The position numbers and the translations under genes are program-made. Below are positions 56,915-64,000 of a stretch of DNA of 64,000 nt, piece after piece (position 1 is the first letter of the stretch; every line of letters begins with the position of its first letter). This DNA is from Altererythrobacter ishigakiensis. Lineage in GTDB: Bacteria; Pseudomonadota; Alphaproteobacteria; Sphingomonadales; Sphingomonadaceae. The stretch covers positions 1,822,001-1,886,000 of the forward strand of contig NZ_CP015963.1 of NCBI RefSeq assembly GCF_001663155.1, in the 5' to 3' direction. The notes beneath the pieces are model-generated. The model had not been told where the DNA came from, did no database searches, and saw only the letters and a list, made by a program, of their open reading frames with translations.

Positions 56915-57549
56915 TTCCGATCTTCGACCATTCTTTTGAAAGCATTGATTACTTCGACCTCGTCACCGTTCCATACCGCCCCGGACACAGCCAGAAAATC
57001 TGCGCCCGCTTGGACCAACGGCCCGCAATTGGACGGCGTAATTCCGCCTATCGCGACGCAAGGAATCTCGAACAGCTGCGTCCACCATGCAATGATGTCC
57101 GGTGTCGGACGCTCGGCATCGCCTTTATCCTTGGTACTGCTTTCGAAAAACGCGCCGAACGCAACATAGTCAGCCCCGGCCTCGCCCGCTTCCATCGCTA
57201 AATGCTTGGAAGCATGGCATGTCACTCCGATTTGCGTCTCACGGCCCAGCTTATCGCGTGCATCCTTGGGATTGCCGTCACCCTGTCCCAAGTGCACACC
57301 ATCTGCCTTCAGTCGTTTTGCAAGAGCCACACTATCGTTCACGATGAAGGCAACATCACGGTCGGCGCAGATCGCCTGTAAAGGCTCTGCAAGCCGCGCA
57401 GCATCATGCTGATCCATACCCTTTACGCGAAATTGGAACGCAGTCACGATACCCTTGCCAGCATCGAGCGCGCGCTCGAGACGCGCAGGAAAATCGCCCG
57501 CGACATCCTGCGGTGAAATAAGGTAAATCTGGGTACTCGGTTCGCTCAC
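56911..57549 (-). CDS. thiE: Thiamine phosphate synthase
   Basis: Joins the pyrimidine and thiazole parts of thiamine. The 212-residue protein has VAFIVNDSVALAKRLKADGVHLGQGD, IGVTCHASKHLAMEAGEAGADYVAFGAFFESSTK and CVAIGGITPSNCGPLVQAGADFLAVSGAVWNG. Last gene of the tkt-gap-pgk-fba run. Thiamine diphosphate is the cofactor of the transketolase in the same run. Confidence 0.94.
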   Translation of the reverse strand: MSEPSTQIYLISPQDVAGDFPARLERALDAGKGIVTAFQFRVKGMDQHDAARLAEPLQAICADRDVAFIVNDSVALAKRLKADGVHLGQGDGNPKDARDKLGRETQIGVTCHASKHLAMEAGEAGADYVAFGAFFESSTKDKGDAERPTPDIIAWWTQLFEIPCVAIGGITPSNCGPLVQAGADFLAVSGAVWNGDEVEVINAFKRMVEDRN

Positions 57550-57558
57550 GCGCGTAAT

Positions 57559-58449
57559 TTAACCGGCAGCACTCGCCGCTGCAATCTGATCGATTGCCTT
57601 TCCAAGAGCGGCGTCGAATTCTGCATCAGACTGGCCTTTGCGCAAGTCCTGCAGCAATCCGCGGCTGAAGCTGGCGATCATTCCTGCATTCTTGGACAGG
57701 TGATCGCACGCATCATCAGTGGAATAGCCGCCAGACAGCGCCACTACGCGCAGCACATTCGGGTGCGCGATAGCAGCTGAATACAGATTGTCTTCGACCG
57801 GTATCGAAAGCTTTAACATCACCTTGCGGCCTTCTGGCAGCGCTTCAAGGTTCTTCATGATCTCTGCAGCCAGGATCTGCTCGCCCTCCGCACGATCTGC
57901 GGCAGTGATGTCATATTCAGGCTCGATCATTGGCACGAGACCCTTGTCAGCAATCCGGTTGCCATATTCGAACTGCTGCGCGACGTTCGCAGCGATGCCT
58001 GCCGCGTTTGCTGATTTGATGACGGAGCGCATCTTGGTTCCGAACATGCCAGCTGCGACAGATTTGTCGAGCAGTTCATCAAGCCTCGTCATGTCCTTCA
58101 TCAACTGGACGCCTTGGGCCTCATCCTCAAGGCCCTGATCAACCTTGATGAACGGCACCACGCCGCGCTGCTTGAGCGTTTCTGGGGCCGGAAGCCCTTC
58201 AACCATGCCTTCCATCGTTTTTTCAAACAGAATTGCGCCAATCACTTTGCCGTTGGCAAAACTGGGCGAGGTTATCACACGGCTGCGCATTGCATGGATC
58301 GCGGCGAACATTTCTTCGTCGCCCGACCATTCGCTGTCTTCGACACCATAACCGCGCAGAGCCTTGGGCGTGGACCCGCCCGATTGGTCCAGAGCGGCGA
58401 TGAAGCCGCTACCTGTCGCGATTTTGGCGGTCATTTGATCGAGATTCAT
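57559..58449 (-). CDS. Fructose-bisphosphate aldolase, class I
   Basis: 296 residues of the class I (Schiff-base) type: ALDQSGGSTPKALRGYG near the N-terminus, GLVPMIEPEYDI, KVMLKLSIP with the likely active Lys, and VVALSGGYSTDDACDHLSKNAGMIASFSRGLLQDL. It splits or joins fructose-1,6-bisphosphate. Between pgk and thiE on the same strand. Confidence 0.93.
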   Translation of the reverse strand: MNLDQMTAKIATGSGFIAALDQSGGSTPKALRGYGVEDSEWSGDEEMFAAIHAMRSRVITSPSFANGKVIGAILFEKTMEGMVEGLPAPETLKQRGVVPFIKVDQGLEDEAQGVQLMKDMTRLDELLDKSVAAGMFGTKMRSVIKSANAAGIAANVAQQFEYGNRIADKGLVPMIEPEYDITAADRAEGEQILAAEIMKNLEALPEGRKVMLKLSIPVEDNLYSAAIAHPNVLRVVALSGGYSTDDACDHLSKNAGMIASFSRGLLQDLRKGQSDAEFDAALGKAIDQIAAASAAG

Positions 58450-58536
58450 GCGAAAATTCCTGCTTCAGATTGGTCTTTGCATACCTATGCACGCGCCCTT
58501 AAACAGTGGGACGTTGCCCCGCAACTGTGATGGCGG

Positions 58537-59736
58537 CTATTTCGACAGCGCCGCTACACCAGGCAGCTCTTTACCTTCCATCCATTCGAGAAAAGCGCCG
58601 CCGGCAGTCGAGATATAGGTTACATCGTCAGTCACACCGGCATGTGCCAGCGCAGCAACTGTATCACCCCCACCCGCAACCGAAATCAGCGAGCCTTCGA
58701 GTGTGAGTGCGGCAGCCGTGCGCGCTAAAGCTACCGTAGCTTCATCAAATGGCGGGGTTTCAAACGCCCCCAAAGGTCCATTCCAAACCAGAGTACGACA
58801 TGTCTTCAAGACGTCAGCCAAGGCTTCAACAGCTTGAGGACCGACATCAAGAATGATCTCATCTTCCGCCACCTCGTGAACGTTGCAGGTGCGCAAGGAT
58901 GGCGGATTGGCGGCAAACTCTTTCGCCACCACAACGTCATAGGGCAAATGTACCGTGCAGCCGGCGTGATCGGCTTTGTCCATGATTGCGTTTGCAGTGT
59001 CAGTCAGATCATGCTCGCAAAGCGATTTGCCAACATCCACCCCGCGCGCGGCAAGGAAGGTATTCGCCATCCCGCCTCCGATAATGAGGTGCTGAACGCG
59101 CCCAACCAGATTCTCGAGAACAGCGAGCTTGGTTGACACTTTCGCGCCCCCGACCACGGCGGCGACAGGTGTTTCCGGATTGCCCAGCGCCGCATCGAGC
59201 GCCTTCAGCTCTTTCTCCATTGCGCGGCCCGCGTATGCGGGCAGATGGTGCGACAGCCCCTCGGTCGTGGCATGCGCACGGTGCGCAGCCGAGAACGCGT
59301 CATTGACGTAAAAATCGCCATGGGCCGCGATGGCCTTTGAAAGCTCAGGATCGTTCGCTTCCTCGCCGGGCCAGAAGCGCGTGTTGTCGAGCAATCCGAT
59401 GTCACCATTGCGCAGGATACCGATCGATTGCTCGACGACTGGACCTGCGATCTCTGGAATGAACATCAGTTCCTTGCCCAAAACGCCTTCGACATCGCCC
59501 ACGACCATACTGGTCGAAAGGACGGAAGAGCGCTTCCCACCCGGCCGTCCGAAATGCGCGAGCAGAAGAACTTTCGCGCCTTTGTCGCTCAGTTCAAGAA
59601 TAGTTGGTTTGACCGCTTCGACGCGCGTCAGATCCGTGGCCGAACCATCCTTCATCGGGAGGTTCAGATCGACACGGACCAACGCGACCTTGCCGGCGAC
59701 ATCGCCCAGATCATCAAGAGTCTTGAACGCTGTCAT
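58537..59736 (-). CDS. pgk: Phosphoglycerate kinase
   Basis: 399 residues: [15 protein letters not shown] at the N-terminus, [14 protein letters not shown] (3-phosphoglycerate site), and the nucleotide-binding [18 protein letters not shown] and [12 protein letters not shown] at the C-terminus. ATG 59736 ([10 protein letters not shown]) is the usual start; the frame is open 69 bases further. Follows gap by 11 bases. Confidence 0.98.
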   Translation of the reverse strand: MTAFKTLDDLGDVAGKVALVRVDLNLPMKDGSATDLTRVEAVKPTILELSDKGAKVLLLAHFGRPGGKRSSVLSTSMVVGDVEGVLGKELMFIPEIAGPVVEQSIGILRNGDIGLLDNTRFWPGEEANDPELSKAIAAHGDFYVNDAFSAAHRAHATTEGLSHHLPAYAGRAMEKELKALDAALGNPETPVAAVVGGAKVSTKLAVLENLVGRVQHLIIGGGMANTFLAARGVDVGKSLCEHDLTDTANAIMDKADHAGCTVHLPYDVVVAKEFAANPPSLRTCNVHEVAEDEIILDVGPQAVEALADVLKTCRTLVWNGPLGAFETPPFDEATVALARTAAALTLEGSLISVAGGGDTVAALAHAGVTDDVTYISTAGGAFLEWMEGKELPGVAALSK

Positions 59737-59747
59737 CACCTGAACCC

Positions 59748-60755
59748 TTAGAGGAACTTCGCCATCACGCCCGATGTGTCGATCATCCGGTTCGAGAAGC
59801 CCCACTCATTGTCATACCATGAAACGACGCGGCACAGCTTGCCTTCCATGACCGACGTTTCGAGGCTGTCGATCGTTGAGCTTGCCGGATAGTGGTTGAA
59901 ATCTGAGGAAACGAGCGGCTGGTCGGTATAGTCGAGCACTCCCTTCATCGGGCCGTCAGCGGCGGCCTTGAGCGCAGCGTTCAGCTCTTCAGCCGAAGTG
60001 TCGCGGCCAGGCGTGAACACCAGATCGACCAGCGATACATTCGGCGTTGGCACGCGCACTGACGAACCATCCAGCTTGCCTGCCAGTTCAGGTAGCACGA
60101 GGCCAACTGCGCGTGCTGCACCAGTGGTGGTCGGGATCATATTCTGAGCCCCACCGCGTGCACGGCGCATATCACCATGCATCTGGTCGAGCATGCGTTG
60201 GTCATTCGTGTAGCTGTGGATCGTGGTCATGAAGCCGCGTTCGATACCAACGGTCTCGTTCAAAGCCTTTGCCATGGGTGAAAGGCAATTGGTGGTGCAG
60301 CTGGCGTTGGACACAATAACATCGTCAGCAGTCAGCGTTTCATGGTTCACACCATAGACGATCGTAGCCGACACGTTCTTTGCCGGCGCAGAGATCAATA
60401 CGCGCTTTGCGCCTGCCTTAAGGTGAGGCTCAGCCGCTTCGTGGCTCTGGAAGAAACCCGTGCATTCCAGCACGATGTCGATGCCTTGTTCGCCATGAGG
60501 GAGGTTGCCAGGATCGCGCTCGCTGGTAACCGCAATCGACTTGCCATTGACGATGATCGCCCCGTCGCCGACTTCCACAGTGCCAGGAAAACGGCCGTGC
60601 GTGCTGTCATACTGAAACAGCAAAGCGTTTGACTTCGTGTCTGCCAGATCGTTGATCGAGACCAGTTCCAGATCGTGATCGCTACGTTCCAGAATGGCGC
60701 GCGCTACCAGGCGACCGATACGTCCGAAACCATTGATTGCAACCTTAGTCGCCAT
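59748..60755 (-). CDS. gap: Glyceraldehyde-3-phosphate dehydrogenase, type I
   Basis: 335 residues. The NAD site [15 protein letters not shown] starts at residue 8, the catalytic [19 protein letters not shown] lies near residue 150, and [15 protein letters not shown] at the end. Lys/Asp at the NAD-ribose position not examined. Between tkt and pgk. Confidence 0.98.
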   Translation of the reverse strand: MATKVAINGFGRIGRLVARAILERSDHDLELVSINDLADTKSNALLFQYDSTHGRFPGTVEVGDGAIIVNGKSIAVTSERDPGNLPHGEQGIDIVLECTGFFQSHEAAEPHLKAGAKRVLISAPAKNVSATIVYGVNHETLTADDVIVSNASCTTNCLSPMAKALNETVGIERGFMTTIHSYTNDQRMLDQMHGDMRRARGGAQNMIPTTTGAARAVGLVLPELAGKLDGSSVRVPTPNVSLVDLVFTPGRDTSAEELNAALKAAADGPMKGVLDYTDQPLVSSDFNHYPASSTIDSLETSVMEGKLCRVVSWYDNEWGFSNRMIDTSGVMAKFL

Positions 60756-60770
60756 GGGGGAATCTCCTGC

Positions 60771-62771
60771 TTAACCGTTCAATTTATTCAAAATTTGCGG
60801 GACGATTGCCTCCGCAGTGAAACCGAATTTGGCAAACAGATCGCCTGCCGGGGCCGACGCCCCGAAACGATCAAGGCCAATGTTGACGCCATATGTTCCA
60901 GTGTAGCGTTCCCAGCCCAAGGTGGAACCTGCTTCTATCGAAACCTTCAGGCAATCGGCGGGGAATACGTCTGCGCGATAATCGCCAGGCTGTTTATCAA
61001 AAATCTCAGCACATGGCATCGAGACAACATCGGCACCAATGCCCTGCTCTTCCAGAGCGCCCGCAACTTCGGCGGCGAGCGCGACTTCGGAGCCCGTAGC
61101 CACCAGCACAACTTTGCGGTCCGCGCCGGCAGAGGCAATCCGATATGCGCCCTTGGCTGAGCGATTTGAGCTTGCTGACCAGTCAGCATCCCCCTCTCCG
61201 CGCAGCTGCGGCAAGCCCTGGCGGGACAGACAGAGCACGGACGGGGTATTCGGAGTTGATAGTGCCAGCGCCCAGCATTCAGCTGTCTCGATCACATCGC
61301 ATGGGCGGTAGACGTTGAGATTTGGCATCAACCGCAGGCTCATGACCTGCTCTACCGGTTGGTGTGTTGGGCCATCTTCGCCCAGGCCGATGCTATCGTG
61401 CGTCATGACATAGATCGCGCCAACTTCCTGGAGCGCCGACAGCCGGATTGCATTGCGACAGTAGTCGCTGAAGATCAGGAAAGTGCCGCCATATGGCACG
61501 ACCCCGCCGTGCAAAGCCATGCCGTTCATCGCGGCTGCCATCCCGAATTCACGAATGCCGTAATAGACGTAGCGTCCCGAATAGTCCTGAGCGCTCATCG
61601 GGGAGGTGCTGCTGGTCTTGGTATTGTTGGAGCCAGTAAGGTCTGCCGAGCCGCCAATCAATTGCGGCAAAGCCGCGGTTAGCGGTTCCAGCGCCATTTC
61701 CGACGCCTTGCGGGTCGCGACCTTCTTCGGTTCTTCTGCCAAGTTCCGGATGTGCGCTTCTAGAGCTGGAGCCGCCAGACCGCCAACCCCCATCATGTGG
61801 TTTTCGAATTTGGCCTTGCGATTCAGATCGGTCGCAAGCCGACCAGCCCACGCGCCATGCGCGGAAGCTCCACGTTCGCCTGTTGCGTGCCAATCAGCGA
61901 GAATGTCGGTTGGAACCGTGAATGGCTCATGTTCCCAACCCAACTCTTCGCGTGCAGCAGCAATCTCTTCTGGCCCAAGCGGCGCACCATGCGTTGCGCT
62001 GGTTCCCTGCTTATTTGGCGCGCCCTTCCCGATTACGGTTTTACAGGCGACGAGCGATGGGCGGCCATCAGCAACAGCTTCATCAAGAGCGCGAGCGATG
62101 TCTTCGAAACTATGCCCGTCACAGCTGGTCACATGCCAACCCGTCGCTGTGTATCGGGCCTTGATATCTTCGCTGGTCGAAAGATCAGTCCCGCCATCGA
62201 TGGTGATGTTGTTGTCATCCCACAGCACGATCATCCGGCCCAGACCAAGATGACCAGCAAGGCCAATCGCTTCGTGGTTGATACCTTCCATCAGGCATCC
62301 GTCACCTGCAACGACCCAGGTGCGGTGGTTGACCAGATCATCGCCAAAGACAGCGTTGAGGTGTCGCTCAGCCATGGCCATACCCACTGCCATGGCCAAG
62401 CCCTGCCCCAGCGGCCCAGTGGTGCATTCTACGCCGGGCAACAGGAAGTTCTCTGGATGTCCCGCACACGGGCTGCCCAGCTGACGGAAGTTTCGAATAT
62501 CGTCCATCGTCGGGGCAGCATAGCCCGACAGATGCAATAGGCTGTAGATCAGCATCGAGCCATGCCCGGCTGAGAGAACGAAACGATCGCGGTCTGCCCA
62601 GTCGGGCGCGTGAGGGTCAAACTTCAGATAGTTCGACCACAAAACCGTCGCGACATCGGCCATCCCCATCGGCATGCCCGGGTGTCCTGAATTGGCTGCT
62701 TGGACTGCATCCATCGACAGCGCGCGGATCGCGTTGGCCATGGGTTGAAGGCGGACGGGATCGAGGCTCAT
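60771..62771 (-). CDS. tkt: Transketolase
   Basis: 666 residues: HPGMPMGMADVATVLW and LSAGHGSMLIYSLLHL near the N-terminus, the TPP Mg2+ motif GDGCLMEGINHEAIGLAGHLGLGRMIVLWDDNNI (given in pieces), and the pyrimidine-domain IREFGMAAAMNGMALHGG and THDSIGLGEDGPTHQPVEQ. Transfers two-carbon ketol units in the pentose phosphate pathway. First gene of the glycolytic run. Confidence 0.98.
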   Translation of the reverse strand: MSLDPVRLQPMANAIRALSMDAVQAANSGHPGMPMGMADVATVLWSNYLKFDPHAPDWADRDRFVLSAGHGSMLIYSLLHLSGYAAPTMDDIRNFRQLGSPCAGHPENFLLPGVECTTGPLGQGLAMAVGMAMAERHLNAVFGDDLVNHRTWVVAGDGCLMEGINHEAIGLAGHLGLGRMIVLWDDNNITIDGGTDLSTSEDIKARYTATGWHVTSCDGHSFEDIARALDEAVADGRPSLVACKTVIGKGAPNKQGTSATHGAPLGPEEIAAAREELGWEHEPFTVPTDILADWHATGERGASAHGAWAGRLATDLNRKAKFENHMMGVGGLAAPALEAHIRNLAEEPKKVATRKASEMALEPLTAALPQLIGGSADLTGSNNTKTSSTSPMSAQDYSGRYVYYGIREFGMAAAMNGMALHGGVVPYGGTFLIFSDYCRNAIRLSALQEVGAIYVMTHDSIGLGEDGPTHQPVEQVMSLRLMPNLNVYRPCDVIETAECWALALSTPNTPSVLCLSRQGLPQLRGEGDADWSASSNRSAKGAYRIASAGADRKVVLVATGSEVALAAEVAGALEEQGIGADVVSMPCAEIFDKQPGDYRADVFPADCLKVSIEAGSTLGWERYTGTYGVNIGLDRFGASAPAGDLFAKFGFTAEAIVPQILNKLNG

Positions 62772-63001
62772 TCGATTGGGCTCCTGAACTGCGAAAAGCG
62801 TGGCGGGTTACCAATTCGCTCAATGCGTCGATTCGACGCGTTGACGGACCCTTCGCGGAGGGGCGTTACGAGGTCAAGCCGGTCTGATCGCCATTCCACC
62901 GACTGGCGAAAGTTTGACGCGATTGAACAAGCTCAAGATCACTTATCAACAGGCCGGGCCAAGGCTTTGCTCTGTTTGCGCAATTCGTCTATTTTGGCGG
63001 A

Positions 63002-63196
63002 GTGGAAAGAGATCGAATATCGCGAGCGATCGAAAGGATCGAAGTTGCCGTCGACCGGATCTACACGGCGAGCGAGAAGATTAGCGTCCAATCGCTAGAT
63101 AATGGTAGTTGGTCAGCAAAGCACGAAATTCTGCGGAAAGAGGTCTCTGCAACACTGTCGGATCTCGATCACTTAATTGCCGGGCTTGAGCCATGA
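63002..63196 (+). CDS. Small helical protein coupled to zapA
   Basis: 64 residues from GTG 63002: VERDRISRAIERIEVAVDRI and onward, predicted helical and coiled-coil-like, ending DLDHLIAGLEP. No family recognised. Its stop overlaps the zapA ATG by 4 bases, so translation is coupled and a role in cell division is plausible. Other alphaproteobacteria have small coiled-coil proteins in the same place. Confidence 0.72.
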   Translation: MERDRISRAIERIEVAVDRIYTASEKISVQSLDNGSWSAKHEILRKEVSATLSDLDHLIAGLEP

Positions 63197-63672
63197 GCGA
63201 GATTACACTGCGAATAAGGGGCAAAGCCTACAAAGTCGCGTGCGCTGACGGCGAAGAGGCGCACCTCGCCAGACTTGGCGGCATGATCGACGAAAAGTTG
63301 TCCGCCATGGGCACTAAAACTGGTTCAACAGAGGCGCAGAATCTGCTGTTCGCCGCTCTCTTCCTTGCCGACGAACTGTATGAGGCGCGCCAAGCTGTGG
63401 GTGATGACCCAGGCAAGCTGAACGAACAGGTCAAATCGCTTCAACAAGACAATGAAAATGCTGAGAAAAAACAGCGAGAGATTTCACTGGAACTTGACGC
63501 GGTTCGCGGTGAACGAGATGCGATAGCCAATGACTTGGCCAATATTAGATCGGCGGCTGGCGGGCAGGAGACACTTTTCAAGAGTGACGATATTACGCCA
63601 AAACTTGAACAATTGGCCGACCTGATCGAAAAATGTGCCGATACGCTTGAGAGCCGGGCGTCCATGTCCTAA
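63193..63672 (+). CDS. zapA: Cell division protein ZapA
   Basis: 159 residues: MSEITLRIRGKAYKVACADGEEAHLARLGGMIDEKL is the ZapA globular head, followed by a long coiled coil (residues 75-120) and a C-terminal helix. It bundles FtsZ filaments at the division site. Standard ZapA is about 110 residues; the longer C-terminus is common in alphaproteobacteria. Confidence 0.93.
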   Translation: MSEITLRIRGKAYKVACADGEEAHLARLGGMIDEKLSAMGTKTGSTEAQNLLFAALFLADELYEARQAVGDDPGKLNEQVKSLQQDNENAEKKQREISLELDAVRGERDAIANDLANIRSAAGGQETLFKSDDITPKLEQLADLIEKCADTLESRASMS

Positions 63673-63682
63673 ATACAGCGTT

Positions 63683-63850
63683 GGCGGGACTGCCCGGCAC
63701 GAGCCGTTTGAATATCCCTGAGGCTATAAGCAATTCCTAGGGAGCTGTCCCTGCTCCGGATTACGGGTTCGTCCTGGGGTCTAGGGCATTACGGCACCCA
63801 CCTGACGTTTAGGCGTCAGAGGATTTCCCGAGCACCGACCCATGGTGGTT
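63683..63850 (+). ncRNA. ssrS: Probable 6S RNA
   Basis: The 313-base gap after zapA holds a highly structured G/C-rich stretch with CCTGAGG, a bulge-rich middle and a GACG-TTTAGG-CGTC hairpin. 6S RNA usually sits directly after zapA and before the 5-formyltetrahydrofolate cyclo-ligase gene. It imitates an open promoter and holds sigma-70 RNA polymerase. Boundaries are approximate and rest on context. Confidence 0.7.
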
Positions 63851-63873
63851 CCGTCACTGTCTTTCATTCCGCA

Positions 63874-63961
63874 CGCCTTCAGGCGCGCGATATCCTCGCT
63901 CATGCGACCTGAAGGTCGCGTCGCTGCGGGCGCCCGTTCGGGCTTGCGGCCTTTTGGGCCG
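63874..63961 (+). repeat. Run of four short hairpins after the 6S RNA
   Basis: Four adjacent inverted repeats: CGCC/GGCG (63874-63885), GCGACC/GGTCGC around TGAA (63904-63919), GCCC/GGGC (63932-63943) and CGGCC/GGCCG (63947-63961). No long U-run follows. May be a terminator-like or processing region of the 6S transcript, or a repetitive palindromic element. Confidence 0.5.
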
Positions 63962-63985
63962 ATTGGACGAGTAGGTGATGTAGCG

Positions 63986-64000
63986 ATGAGGAAATCAGAG
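63986..64000 (+). CDS. Start of a gene beyond the window, possibly 5-formyltetrahydrofolate cyclo-ligase
   Basis: ATG AGG AAA TCA GAG at the right edge (MRKSE) would be a suitable start in the place where the cyclo-ligase gene usually follows 6S RNA. Only five codons are visible and GTAGGTGATG lies upstream, so this is a positional guess. Confidence 0.3.

Noticed and set aside
57549..57560. Possible TPP riboswitch before thiE
   Set aside because: Gap to fba is only about 9 bases, too small for a riboswitch.

Overview
The window is a dense stretch of core chromosome from an alphaproteobacterium. It most resembles Sphingomonadales, probably Erythrobacteraceae (Erythrobacter-like). Supporting signs are the Zymomonas-like Tgt N-terminus, a Coq4-type ubiquinone protein, LexA sites of the alphaproteobacterial GTTC-N7-GTTC type, an acetolactate synthase with the AGEAS motif, an ImuA/ImuB/DnaE2 mutagenesis set, and a PrsK/PrsR pair from the PEP-CTERM/XrtA system. 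The species is inferred from protein recognition only; no search was run. I see no insertion sequence, prophage or CRISPR array.

Layout. 1-6.5 kb (mostly minus): tgt (cut by the window edge), a beta-barrel gene with a stop in its signal peptide, a two-gene ABC exporter, queA, a periplasmic cyclophilin, coaD, ispA, xseB. 6.5-12.4 kb: two small membrane proteins, purL, a DUF6122 gene with no normal start codon, coq4, a nitroreductase, a ferric-reductase-like membrane protein. 12.4-21.9 kb: serB and miaA head to head and overlapping, then ilvB-ilvN-ilvC (Ile/Val synthesis), an FMN hydroxy-acid dehydrogenase, a thioesterase, a YHS lipoprotein, and leuA behind a leucine-codon leader peptide. 21.9-28.7 kb: DnaJ-like protein, amidohydrolase, nitronate monooxygenase, a two-gene module with an AHH-family nuclease, flavodoxin, recJ.

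28.7-35.1 kb: tRNA-Glu, then the complete phosphate system phoR-pstC-pstA-pstB-phoU-phoB with a Pho box before pstC. 35.1-41.4 kb: the SOS mutagenesis set imuA-imuB and dnaE2, split by a PilZ gene and served by two LexA boxes. 41.4-49.5 kb: SNF-type transporter, panB, DUF475/TerC membrane protein, SBF-like transporter, prsR, prsK. 49.6-53.0 kb: a RamB/ScfR-like regulator divergent from the glyoxylate-shunt gene aceA and a 55-residue companion ORF closed by a strong terminator. 53-64 kb: SLC13 transporter, tRNA-Leu(CAA), suhB-like gene, efp, a small exported protein, then tkt-gap-pgk-fba-thiE on the minus strand, and a small ORF plus zapA followed by a probable 6S RNA and a run of short hairpins.

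Most genes are housekeeping. The most interesting items are regulatory or structural: the leuA leader peptide, the split SOS cassette, the AHH nuclease module, the broken porin-like gene, the startless DUF6122 gene, the serB/miaA overlap, and the aceA regulator with its palindrome.
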